Assembly: GCF_024166365.1 (NCBI RefSeq)
Contig: NC_064820.1
Location: 145,844,001-145,908,000, forward strand
DNA length: 64,000 nt
Origin: Elephas maximus indicus
Lineage: Eukaryota; Chordata; Mammalia; Proboscidea; Elephantidae
Direction of reading: 5' to 3'
A program made the position numbers and the translations under genes. The notes beneath the pieces were generated by a model that ran no database searches, was not told the DNA's origin, and saw only the letters and a program-made list of their open reading frames with translations. Below, in pieces: positions 34,025 to 45,335 of the stretch. Within the stretch, counting starts at the first letter, position 1, and each line of letters opens with the position of its first letter.

Positions 34025-34190
34025 GTTCGCTGGTGGTATAGTGGTTAAGTGTTTGGCTGCTAACAAAAAGGTCGGCAGTTCAAATCCACCAGCTGCTTCT
34101 TGGAAATCCTATGGGGCAGTTCTACTCTGTCCTATAGGGTTGCTGTGAGTTGGAATTGACTCAACAGCAATGGGTTTGGTTTTTTGGTTT
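34025..34190 (+). mobile_element. AfroSINE-type SINE, founder of a tandem triplication
   Basis: Head GTTCGCTGGTGGTATAGTGG through GAGTTGGAATTGACTCAACA and GCAATGGGTTTGG. Flanks TAATATTACAACA at 34012-34024 and 34191-34203 are an identical 13-bp target duplication, so this is the original insertion. Two further partial copies follow as part of the 171-bp tandem. Confidence 0.95.
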
Positions 34191-34561
34191 TAATATTACA
34201 ACAAGCATGTAGTAAAAAAGTGTTTGGCTGCTAACAAAAAGGTCGGCAGTTCAAATCCACCAGCTGCTTCTTGGAAATCCTATGGGGCAGTTCTACTCTG
34301 TCCTATAGGGTTGCTGTGAGTTGGAATTGACTCAACAGCAATGGGTTTGGTTTTTTGGTTTTAATATTACAACAAGCATGTAGTAAAAAAGTGTTTGGCT
34401 GCTAACAAAAAGGTCGGCAGTTCAAATCCACCAGCTGCTTCTTGGAAATCCTATGGGGCAGTTCTACTCTGTCCTATAGGGTTGCTGTGAGTTGGAATTG
34501 ACTCAACAGCAATGGGTTTGGTTTTTTGGTTTTAATATTACAACAAGCATGTAGTAGGAAC
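34049..34561 (+). repeat. Tandem triplication, 171-bp unit, containing most of a SINE
   Basis: Units start at 34049, 34220 and 34391, each with GTGTTTGGCTGCTAACAAAA. A unit spans the SINE from inside its tRNA head to its tail, the right target duplication and about 16 bp of flank (AGCATGTAGTAAAAAA). By eye the units are identical, except that the third ends GTAGTAGGAACCC in unique flank. The repeat therefore arose after the SINE inserted, and recently. Confidence 0.97.
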
Positions 34562-35310
34562 CCAATAATGGTTGCTATTATTAGTTAATACAGTGAGGGG
34601 TACAAAAGGACAATGAATATATCCAGTCCTGAAGGAGTTTATATCCTAGCATCCTTACATTCTAATACTAAGGGAAGTAGGAAATAAAAGAAGGAGAAAA
34701 TACAGAGGAGAGTAAAAGTGGGTATAGTGAGGTAGGAATCAGTTCAGGGGTAATTAGCTCAATCAGCTTCTTTTGTCATAGACCAGTTTCTCTATAATAT
34801 TATTTAAAACGGGGCAAGTACTCCAACTATTTCTTTATGAGAAATTTTTTAAACAACTTATTAGAAACCATCCAAAAATGTATACCCACACCCAACTACT
34901 TAAATTATATTACTTCTCAAAGCTAAGCCTCTTCCATGATCAGTGCTGTACCAAGTAGGGAGGGGTGGTAGAAGACCACTCAGATATATGCAATAAGGAG
35001 TTGCATTGTCTATGGAGAATCTGAAAACAATAATTAAAATAACTAAAAGTTTGTCTGCTTTTTAATATTCCTATGCTTAGATGTGGGGTATAAATGGAAG
35101 AGATAAACTACCAGGTTTATCAAAGTTTATATTTGACCTTATGGAAATATGGGTCTTAATTTTATTTGATTAATTTTTTTTTCTTTTTTCTTGTCTTTAA
35201 AACAATTTCATGTTTCTCAAAAGCAAGATAAAAATTTAAAAAATAAAATAATTTCATGTATGATACATGGAAGATAGTTTTTAAGCCAACACTGAAATAG
35301 TCCACTGCTA
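34562..35310. other. Unassigned sequence
   Basis: No gene. A weak resemblance to old L2-like repeats near 34595-34740 (CAGTCCTGAAGGAGTTTATA) is too diverged to call. Confidence 0.35.
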
Positions 35311-35348
35311 TCAAAAAAAAAAAAAAAAAAAATTTTTTTTTTTTTATC
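35311..35348. repeat. A20-T13 junction
   Basis: A20 (35313-35332) runs straight into T13 (35333-35345), with short matching flanks TATC at 35309-35312 and TATCC at 35345-35349. It can fold into an A/T hairpin. Compare 45429-45450 and 60943-60966. Confidence 0.75.
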
Positions 35349-35399
35349 CATAAGGGTTTCAATGGTAATTTATTTTATTTTTTTTTAGAAGTAGATCAC

Positions 35400-35881
35400 T
35401 GTCTTAGGCTGGGTTCTCTAGAGAAGCAAAACCAGTAGAGTGTGTAAATATGTATAAGGAGAGATTTATATCAAAGAAATGGCTCATGCTATTGTAGAGG
35501 CTAAAAGTTCCAAGTCCATGGATCAGGATAGAAGCTTCTCAATTCATGTAGCCACAAGGGCTGGCAAACCCAAGATGGGCAGGTCAGAAAGCAGGGCTCC
35601 TGCTCCCAGGCTGTGAAGATCCACGAATCCCACCATCTGCAGATAAGCTGATAGCTCATGTCCCAAGAGCTGGAGGTCAGACGAACAAGAGGCAACCACA
35701 GGATCCAGAGTGAGCAACAAAGCCAGAACATGTGCTTATATTCGGATGGTAGGCCACATTCACAAGGAAACTCCCTTTTAACTGATTGGCTACTCACAGC
35801 AGATTCAATCATGGGGGTGATCACATATAAAGACTGAGAATCATGACCCAGCCAAGCTGACACACAATCTTAACCATCACA
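35400..35881 (-). mobile_element. Solo LTR (same family as 32626-33180), antisense, 482 bp
   Basis: Begins TGTCTTAGGCTGGGTTCTCT and ends CAATCTTAACCATCACA, the reverse of the family ends. Flanked by ATCAC on both sides (35395-35399 and 35882-35886), a perfect 5-bp target duplication. The 120-codon minus-strand open frame inside (35501-35863) has no retroviral motif and is likely incidental. Confidence 0.9.
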
Positions 35882-35886
35882 ATCAC

Positions 35887-36038
35887 CACGTCCTTCTTCC
35901 TAGTCTGTCTTAGTCTAGAAGTTCCATTGAAACCTGTCCACCATCAGTGACTCTCCTGGTATTTGAAATATCAGTAGCTTGGCTTCCACCATCACAGCAA
36001 CACACAAGCAGCCACAGTATGACAAACTTACAGACAAG
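35887..36038. other. Unassigned sequence, repeat-like
   Basis: CCTGGTATTTGAAATATCAG and AGCAACACACAAGCAGCCAC look like part of a dispersed repeat, but I cannot name the family. It separates the solo LTR from an RTE end. Confidence 0.35.
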
Positions 36039-36556
36039 TGGGCAAATCTGCTGCAAAAGACCTCTTTAAGGTGTTAAAAAACAAAGGAGTCACTCTGAGG
36101 ACTAAGATGCACCTAACACAAGCCACAGTTTTTTCATTTGCCTCGTATGCATGTGAAAGCTGGACAATGAATTAAAAACTGAAGAAGAATTGATGCATTT
36201 GAATTACGGCGTTGGTGAAGAATATTGAATATACCACGGACTGCCAGAAGAACAAACAAATCTGTCTTGGAAGAAGTACAGCCAGAATGTTCCTCAGAAG
36301 CAAGGATGGCAAGGCTTCATCTCATGTACTTTGTTATCAGGAGCAACCAGTCTCTGGAGAAGGGCATCATCCTTGTTAAAATAGAGGGTCAGCAAAAAAA
36401 AGGAAGATCCTCAATAAGATGAACTGACACAGTGGCTACAACAATAAGCTCAAACATAGCAATGATTGTGAGGATACTGAAAGACCAGGCGGTGTTTTGT
36501 TGTATTGCATATAAGGTCACCATGAGTTGGAAATGAGGTGAGAGCACCTAACAACA
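36039..36556 (+). mobile_element. RTE LINE, 3' end
   Basis: Starts GGGCAAATCTGCTGCAAAAG and continues through GCATGTGAAAGCTGGACAAT, AATATACCACGGACTGCC and CTGGAGAAGGGCATCATCC to GCACCTAACAACAACTG. Carries a 65-codon remnant (36225-36422) of the RTE C-terminus. 5'-truncated. Confidence 0.9.
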
Positions 36557-37565
36557 ACTGAAATATTACTATTCCTTCATATGAAAGAATTTCCTTGGTA
36601 TGGACTTTGTATGAGCATTTTAAACAAGAATGAAGATATTAGAGGCATGATGTATCATAGCTTAACAAGACTGTCACCAAGAATCAGTCCAAAGCAGCTT
36701 GCAATCTCAGACAACCAGTCAAGCAGTTAATGATTGAGAAAATTTCCTAGTTAATTTGTCAGCTGAAAACTCAGTGATTATAAGCTTCTTATAGTACATC
36801 ACCAGCATCTTACTCAAAACAGTCACCTAAAAATCCCCAGAACGGCTGCTGTGTAGAAATTCTCTCCTCTGTTGAATAGTTATCTTTTAAAAAAAAAAAA
36901 AAAAGAGTATTCATGCCCATGTCTATTCATGTTCCAGTGTACAAGACTGACAGACAACAGGCAGAGAAAGACAAACAGCTGACCAGCCTGCTGAGCGTCC
37001 TCTGGAAACCCTAATCCAGGCAAGGAGGCTATCATTGCCACCATGGTCATGGATCCAGACAAATGCATGTAAATGGAAAACCTGTCCCGTGAATAACTGA
37101 CTTAAACAGTGTGACTGAACTCAAAACACCAGAGTCAAAAGCACAATTTATCCATAAAAGAAGTTAGAATGTGTGGCCTTTAATACGTCCTTCCATGATT
37201 TCTATGCGTCAACGGCCACTAGATATAGAAATGTTCCCATGCTGCTTGGATGTCTTTAAGCTTTGGAGTCTGCACAGACACCCACAAATATCTGAACTTG
37301 CTTCAGCTTCACTTTCAATGCTAGCAGCAATGTATGAAGAGATGGGGAAGGTATAGGCAAACTCCGGAGGAGTAGCTAGGCAATTTGGCTGGATATAAAA
37401 TAGATCTTTAAACAGGTTGGAAAATGGAAAAATGCTAAAATGTATCTAGTTGTAGATTCTGAATTCTTACAGTTTATCTAAAACTATTTTCTTAACATGC
37501 TAGTTCTCTGGGGAAGCTTTCTGAGAAATTTGATCAGATAGTTACATCAACCTCTTAGTCTCTTA
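36557..37565. other. Unassigned sequence
   Basis: No gene or named repeat; an A16 run near 36888-36903. Confidence 0.4.
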
Positions 37566-37569
37566 GCAG

Positions 37570-37720
37570 ATTTTGAAAGGACTTAGAGATCATCTAGTCC
37601 AATATCTTCATTTTACAAATGAAACACTAAGGCCAGAGCAGTGATCTGTATTTCCCAAGACTTCAATCTAAATTAGAGGCGAAGCTGAGACTAGAAGCAG
37701 GTCCTTGCCTCCTTGGGCAT
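37570..37720 (-). mobile_element. MIR-class SINE (antisense)
   Basis: GGACTTAGAGATCATCTAGT, CCAATATCTTCATTTTACAA and ATGAAACACTAAGGCCAGAG follow the well-known antisense MIR-class pattern. Diverged. Confidence 0.6.
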
Positions 37721-39218
37721 TGACATTTTCTCCATGCCGTTTGAGACAACAGACAATGGAATATCCTGCTCTTACGTCTTAAAACCAGGATACAATATTA
37801 CGCTGAAGTAGAAGGGTTACCTAGTACAAAATTGGGAAATGGAATACCTGCCTTTGTGGCATATTATTCTCCTTTCTAACTGTTCCCTCCTTCCTTCTAG
37901 AGGCGTTACAAAGGCCTGGACTGATGACCTCTGACAGTTCAGGGATTCTCATGCTAACTTTCTAGACTGAATTTCCCTCTTGGGAAATTCCTCATGATCC
38001 AGTTAAAGCAATTCTTGAAGTCTGCTCTCAATCACACTCTCTTATACTAAAACTCATCCATCCTGTGCTACATTTTCTCAAAGCCTCCGCAAGCGTTTTG
38101 CTCAAATATCTGTTAAATATATTCGATACGCACCAGAAGATTCTTAACCTACATTCACTTAGCTGACTTTCTGGATTACACAGAACTGTCCATTCCATCT
38201 CATGCACTCAGCATGCTATGTACTTGTACTTCTTTAACAGAAGATAAACATGGGATAGTTGAAAATTTCTATAATATCTTTCTGGTTCCATAGTAGTACT
38301 CATATCAAAAGCATGAATACATAGTAAAACAGTTAAATTTTGTATACCATTCCTTTACCTTAATACTTTGCACAAAGCTACTAAAAAATAAGGTATTAGA
38401 CACTTAAATTTTGATTACCTTGTGATGGAACCATGAGGTGGGAAAGGAAAAAAATATATAATTCCGAATATCTTAATGTGTTGAATTCCTTACAACAATT
38501 TTATTTTTAATTAAAATGGACAAAAGGCTTTATTTCTACTTTTCTTTTAAGCTCTGTACATTTCATGAAGTAAAAAGGTTCTTTTATTTCTTGGGGAAAT
38601 GTCTCCTTACATGACAGGAGAACTAAGGCTGTTATTGTGAGGAGAATTTAAGCTTTATTTTAGCAACTACCACATTGATTGTGTTTCTAAGTCTGTCTAC
38701 CTGAGCACAAAGCAAATTAATCCTGCCCTTGGGGTTACTGATTTGACAGATTGGAAGAAAATACAAAAACCGTTTCCAGAGGTGATATTACTTATTAGAG
38801 TTCAGACCTATGATCATTTAATAAGATCAGAACCAACTACTTCTCTATGGCAAACCAACAGAAACCATAACATCATATTACCTAGATTTTAAGACATGCT
38901 GGAAACTCGCTACACATGTGCATTTTTTAAATAAACATTTTATAAGAGATTTATAAATCATGAAGGTTGTACAGAGAGTTACTGTCTACCCCACACCCAA
39001 TTTTTCTTATTTATAATATCTTACATTAATATGGCACATTTGTCACAACTAATGACCAATGTTGACATATTATTTGTAGCTAAAGTTCAAACTTTATTCA
39101 GATTTTAATGTCTGAATGTCTATTTTCTGTTTCAGGAACCCATTGAGGATACCATATGTCATTTAAGTGACATGTCTCCTTAGGCTCCTCTAGACTCTAA
39201 CAGTTTCCCAAACTTTCC
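37721..39218. other. Unassigned AT-rich sequence
   Basis: About 1.5 kb with no gene and no repeat I can name, ending at the poly-T (reverse A tail) of the antisense L1. Confidence 0.4.
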
Positions 39219-41046
39219 TTTTTTTTTTTTTTTTTTTTAATTTTTATTGTGCTTTAAGTGAATCTTTACAAATCAAGTGTCTCATACAAAAATTTATATA
39301 CAGCTTGTTCGATGGCACTGGGTTTTTTTTATATACTCCTATTTACTCTCCCGTCACTGACACAGCACACACTTTCTCTCCACCCTCTATTTCCGTGTCC
39401 ATTCAGCCAGCTGCTGTTCCCCTCTGCCTTCTCATCTCCCCTTCAGACAGGAGCTGCCCACATAGTCTTATGTGTCTACTTGATCCAAGAAGCTTACTCC
39501 TCACCAGTATCATTTTCTATCTTATGTCTATGTGTGTTATAGTCCAGTCCAATTCCTGTCTAAAGAGTTGGCTTTGGGAATGGTTCCTGTCTTGGGCTAA
39601 CAGAAAGCCTGGGGACCATGACCTCCAGGGCCTGTCTAGTCCCAGTCGGACCATTAAGTCTGATATTTTTCCAAGAATTTGACGTCAGCATCCCACTGCT
39701 CTCCTGCTTCTTCAGGGGTCCTTGGTTGTGTTCTCTGTCAGGGCAGTCATCAGTTGTAGCCAGGCACCATCCAGTTCTTCTGGTCTCAGGGTGACTTAGT
39801 CTCTGATTAGCGGGCCTTTCTGTCTTTTGGGCTCGTAATTACCTTGTGTCTTTGGTGTGCTTCATTCTCCTTTGCTCCAGGTCAGTTGAGATGAATTGAT
39901 GCATCTTAGGTGGCCACTTGGCAGCATTTAAGACCCCAGACACCACTCTCCAAAGTGGGATGCAGAATGTTTTCTTAATAGATTTTATTATGCCAATTGA
40001 CCTAGATGTCCCCTGAAACCATGGTCCCCAAACCCCACCCCTGCTGTGATGGCCTTTGAAGCATTCGGTTTATTCGTGAAACTTCTTTGCTTTTGGTTTA
40101 GTCCAGTTGTACTGACCTCTGCAGCACTGTGTGTTGTCTTAACGCTTAACCTAAAATAGTTCTTGTCTATTATCTAATAATAAGTGAATACCTCTCTCCT
40201 TCACTCCCTCCCCACTCATAGCCCTCAAAGAATATTTTTTTCTCTGTTTAAACTATTTCTTGAGTTCTTATAATAGTGGTCTCACAGAATATTTGTCCTT
40301 TTGCAACTGACTAATTTCATTCAGCATAATGCCTTCCAGATTTCTCCATGTTATGAAATGTTTCAAGGATTCATCACTGATCTTTATTGGTGCATAGTAT
40401 TCCATTGTGTGAATATAACATAATTTATCCATCCATCCATTCATGGCCACCTTGCCTGCTTCCATCTTTTTATTATTGTAAACAGTGCTGCAATGAACAT
40501 GGGTGTGCATATATCTGTTTGTGTAAAGGCTCTTATTTCTCTAGGATATATTACAAGGAGTGGGATTTCTGGATCCTACGGTAGTTCTATTTCTAGTTTT
40601 TTAAGGAAGCACCAAATCGATGTCCAAAATGGTTGTACCATTTCACATTCCAACCAGCAGTGCATAAGTGTTCCAGGCTCTCCAAAACCTCTCCAACATT
40701 TATTATTTTGTGTTCTTTGGATTAATATCAGCCTGGTTGGAGTGACATGGAATCTCATTGTAGTATTGATTTGCATTTCTCTAATGGCTAATGATTGTGA
40801 GCATTTCCTCATGTGTCTGTTAGCTACCTGAATGTCTTCTTTAGTGAAGTTCATGTACATATCCTTTGTCCATTTTTTAATTGGGTTATTTGTTTTTTTG
40901 TTGTTGAGTTTTTGCAGTATCATGTAGATTTTAGAGATCAGGTGCTGATCAGAAATGTCATAGCTAAAAACTTTTTCCCAGTGTGTAGGTAATCTTTTAA
41001 CTCTTTTGGTGAAGTCTTTGAATGAGCATAGGTGTTTGATTTTTAG

Positions 41047-41080
41047 TTGGAATCGACTCGACGACAGTGGGGTTTTTTGG
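41047..41080 (+). mobile_element. 34-bp AfroSINE tail shard inside L1
   Basis: TTGGAATCGACTCGACGACA followed by GTGGGGTTTTTTGG is the SINE 3' tail and nothing else. Compared with the full-length L1 (reverse of 22191-22225), about five bases (GAGCT or similar) were replaced by this shard. Confidence 0.85.
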
Positions 41081-41739
41081 CCCCGTTATCTAGTTTCTCT
41101 TCTGGTGTCTGTGTATTGTTAGTAATGTTTTATATACTGTTTATGCCACGTATTAGGGCTCCTAATGTTGTCCCTATTTTTTCTTCCATGATCTTTATCA
41201 TTTTAGATTTTATATTTACGTCTTTGATCCATTTTGAGTTAGTTTTTGTGTGTGGTGTGAGTTATGGGTCTTGTTTCATTTTTTTGCAGAAGAATAGCCA
41301 GTTATGCCAGCATTATTTGTTAAAGAGACTGTCTTTTCCCCATTTAACTGACTTTGGGTGTTTGTCAAATATCAGCTGTTCATATGTGGGCAGATTTATG
41401 TCTGGATTTTCAATTCTCTTACATGGGTCTATGTATCTGTTGTATCAGTACCAGGCTGTTTTGACTACTGTGGCAGGATAATAGGTTCTAAAATCAGGTA
41501 GTATAAGGCCTCCCACTTGGTTCTTCTTTTTCAATAATGCTTTACTTATCCGGGGCCTCTTTCCCTTCCATATGAAGTTGGTGATTTCTTTCTCCATCTC
41601 ATTAAAAAATGTCGTTGGAATTTGGATCAGAATTGCCTTGTATCTATAGATCACCTTTGGTAGAATAGACATTTTTATAATGTTAAGTCTTCCTATCCAT
41701 GAGTAAGGTATGTTTTTCCACTTATGTCGGTCTCTTTTG

Positions 41740-43758
41740 AAGAATAGATTTGATGCATTGATAATTAGTGACCGAAGACCAGACGAGTTGTGGAATGACA
41801 TCAAGGACATCATCCATGAAGAAAGTAAGAGGTCACTGAAAAGACAGGAAAGAAAGAAAAGACCAAGATGGATGTCAGAGGAGACTCTGAAACTTGTTCT
41901 TCAGCATTGAGCAGCTAAAGCAAAAGGAAGAACTGATGAAGTAAAAGAACTGAACAGAAGATTTCAAAGGGCAGCTTGAGAAGACAAAGTAAAGTATTAT
42001 AATGACATGTGCAAAGAGCTGGAAATGGAAAAGCAAAAGGAAAGAACACGCTTAGCATTTCTCAAGCTGAAAGAACTGAAGAAAAAATTCAAGCCTCAAG
42101 TTGCAATAGTGAAGAATTCCATGGAGAAAATGTTAAACGATGCAGGAAGCATCAAAAGAAGATGGAAGGACTACACAGAGACATTATACCAAAAAGAATT
42201 AGTCAATAGTCAACCATTTCAAGAGGTGGCACATGATCAGGAACCGACAGTACTGAAGGAAGAAGTCCGAGCTGCTCTGAAGGCATTGGTGAAAAACAAG
42301 GCTCCAGGAATTGATGGAATATCTATTGAGAAGTTTCAACAAACAGATGCATCGCTGGAGGTGCTCACTCGTCTATGCCAAGAAATATGAAAGACAGCTT
42401 CCTGGCCAACTGACTGGAAGAGATCCATATTTATGCCTATTCCCAAGAAAGGTGATCCAACTGAATGTGAAAATTATAGAACGATATCATTAATATCACA
42501 CACAAGCAAAATTTAGCTGAAGATCATTCAAAAACGGCTACAGCAGTATATCGACAGGAAACTGCCAGAAATTCAGGCCAGTTTCAGAAGAGGACGTGGA
42601 ACCAGGGATGTCATTGCTGATGTCAGATGGATCCCGGCTGAAAGCAGAGAATACCAGAAGGATGTTTACCTGTGTTTTATTGACTATGCAAAGGCATTCC
42701 ACTGTGTGGATCATAAACTATGGATAACACTTTGAAGACTAGGAATTCCAGAACACTTAATTGTGCTCATGAGGAACCTTTGCATAGATCAAGAGGCAGT
42801 TGTTCCAACAGATCAAGGGGATACTGATCAGTTTAAAATCAGGAAAGGTGTGCGTCAGGGTTGTACTCTTTCACCATACCTATTCAATCTGTATGCTGAA
42901 CAAATAATCCGAGAAGCTGGACTATATGAAGAAGAACAGGGCATCAGGATTGGAGGAAGACTCATTAACAACCTGTGTTATGCAGATGATACAACCTTGC
43001 TTGCTGAAAGTGAAGAGGACTTGAAGCACTTACTAATGAAGATCAAAGACCACAGCCTTCAGTGTGGACCGCACCTCAACTTAAAGAAAACAAAAATCCT
43101 CACAACTGGACCAATGAGCAACATCATGATGAATGGAGAAAAGATTGAAGTTGTCCCAAGGATTTCATTTTACTTGGATCCACAATCAACAGCCATGGAA
43201 GCAGCAGTCAAGAAATCAAAAGACGCGTTGCATTGGGCAAATGTGCTGCAAAGGACCTCTTCAAAGTGTTGAAGAGCAAAGACGTCACCCTGAAGACTAA
43301 GGTGCAATTATTTTCAATCATATCATATGCCTGTGAAAGCTGGACAATAAATAAGGAAGACCGAAGAAGAATTGACGCCTTTGAATTGTGGTGTTGGCGA
43401 AGAATACTGAATATACCATGGACTGCCAAAAGAACGAACAAATCTGTCTTGGACGAAGTGCAGCCAGAATACTCCTTGGAGGCAAGGATGGCGAGGCTGC
43501 GTCTTATATACCTTGGTGGGCATGTTTTCAGGAGGGATCAGTCCCTGGAGAAGGACATCATGCTTGGCAGAGTACAGGGTCAGTGGAAAAGAGGAAGACC
43601 CTCAACGAGGTGGATTGACACAGTGGCTGCAACAGTGAGCTCAAGCATAACAACGATTATAAGGACGGCGCAGGACCGGGCAGTGTTTCGTTCTGTTGCA
43701 CATAGGGTTGCTATGAGTCGGGACCAACTCAACACCACCTAACAACAACAACAACAGA
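41740..43758 (+). mobile_element. RTE LINE inserted in the antisense L1, least degraded copy
   Basis: About 2.0 kb from AGAATAGATTTGATGCATTG to CACCTAACAACAACAACAACAG. Flanks TCTCTTTTG at 41731-41739 and 43759-43767 give a 9-bp duplication within L1. RT motifs are readable: KALVKNKAPGIDGISIEKF, VRQGCTLSPYLFNLYAEQ, NNLCYADDTTLLAESEEDL, then ELWCWRRILNIPWTA. The frame is broken between 42390 and 42763 and again near 43160-43270. The last open piece (43233-43742) ends at a TAA lying inside the CACCTAAC tail. Confidence 0.95.
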
Positions 43759-45335
43759 TCTCTTTTGGTTTCTTGCAACAGTGTCTTGTAGTTTTCTTTG
43801 TATAAGTCTTTTACGTCTCTGTTTAGATTTATTCCTAAGTATTTTATCTTCTTGGGGGCTACTGTAATTGGTATTGATTTGGTGATTTCCTCTTCGATGT
43901 TGTTTTTTTTGGTATAGAGGAAACCAACTGATTTTTGTATGTTTATCTTGTATCCTGATACTCTGATGAACTCTTCTATTAGTGTCAGTAGTTTTCTTTA
44001 GGGTCTTCTGTGTATAAGATCATATCATTGGCAAATAGAGATACTTTCCCTTCTTCTTTACCAATCTGGATGCCCTTTATTTCTTTATCTAGCCTGATTG
44101 CTCTGGCTGGGACCTCCAGCACAATGTTGAATAAGAGTAGAGATAAAGGGCATCATTGTCTGATTCCTGTTCTCAAAAGGAATGCTTCTAGACTCTCTCC
44201 ATATAGGATGATGTTGGCCATTTGCTTTGTATAAATGCCCTTTATTATGCTGAGGAATTTTCCTTCTATTCCTATTTTGCTGAGAATTTTTATCATGAAT
44301 GGGCGTTGGACATTGTCAAGTGCCTTTTCTACACAAATTGATAAGATCCTGTGGTTCTTTTCTCTTGTTTTATTTATATGACGGGTAACGTTGTTTTTCT
44401 AATGTTGAACCGTCCCTGCATACCTGGTATGAATCCCACTGGGTCATGGTGAATTATTTCTTTGATATGTTGTTGAATTCTATTGGCCAGAATTTTGTTG
44501 AGGATTTTTGCATCTAAGTTTGTGAGGGATATACATCTGTATTTTCCTTTTTTTTATGGTGTCTTTATTTATTATTTTTTTTACCTGGTTTTGGTATAAG
44601 GGATAGGCTGGCTTCATAGGATGAGTCTGGGAATATTCCATCTTTTTCTATGGTCTGAAATACCTTTAATAGTAGTGGTGTTAACTCTTCTCTGAAAGTC
44701 TGGTAGAACTCTGCAGTGAAGCCATCAGGGCTTTTGTTTGTTGAGAGTTTTTTAATTACCTTTTTAATCTCTTCTTTTGTTACGGGTTTGTTTAGTTGTT
44801 CTACCTCTGTTTGGGTTAGTTTAGGTAGGTAGTGTGTTTCTAGAAATTCATCCATTTCTTCTAGGTTTTCAAATTTGTTAAAGTACAATTTTTCATACTA
44901 ATCTGATACGATTCTTTTAATTTCAGCTGGGTCTGTTGTGATATCGCCCATCTCATTTCTTATTCGGCTTATTTGCTTCCTCTCTTGTTTTTCTTTTGTT
45001 AGTTTGGCCAATGGTTTATCAATTTTTTTAATTTTTTCAAAGAACCAGATTTTGGTCTTGTTAACTTTTTGAATTGTTTTTCTGTTGTCTATTTCATTTA
45101 ACTCTGCTCTAATTTTTATTATTTGCTTTCTTCTGGTGCCTGTGGGTCTCTTTTGGTGCTCTCTATTTGTTCAAGTTGTAGGGATAATTCTTTGATTTTG
45201 GCCCTTTCTTCTTTTTGGATGTGTGTATTTATTGATATAAATTGACCTCTGAGCACTGCTTTTGCTGTGTCCCAAAGGTTCTGATAGGAAGTTTTTCATT
45301 CTCACTGGATTCTAGAAATTTGAATTTGTCTGATT

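Larger units (their letters stand above)
39219..45335 (-). mobile_element. L1 LINE, antisense, 5'-truncated, hosting an RTE and a SINE shard
   Basis: Reverse A tail T20 at 39219-39238, 3' UTR to about 40240, then ORF2 read on the minus strand: ITWRNLEGIML, CWRGFGEPGTLMHCWLEC (second Cys of the Cys/His pattern changed to Phe), [18 protein letters not shown], and the RT fingers segment [20 protein letters not shown] (44565-44888). The 5' end stops near the position of ORF2 codon 270, so the endonuclease and ORF1 are absent. Interrupted by a 34-bp SINE piece (41047-41080) and an RTE (41740-43758); without them about 4.1 kb. Many stops; older than the L1 at 16643. Confidence 0.93.

Noticed and set aside
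34049-34561. CRISPR-like array from three regular repeats
   Set aside because: Units are head-to-tail SINE copies without spacers, in a mammalian genome.
35501-35863. 120-codon open frame in the antisense solo LTR
   Set aside because: Entirely inside the LTR with matched 5-bp duplications; no retroviral or host domain.
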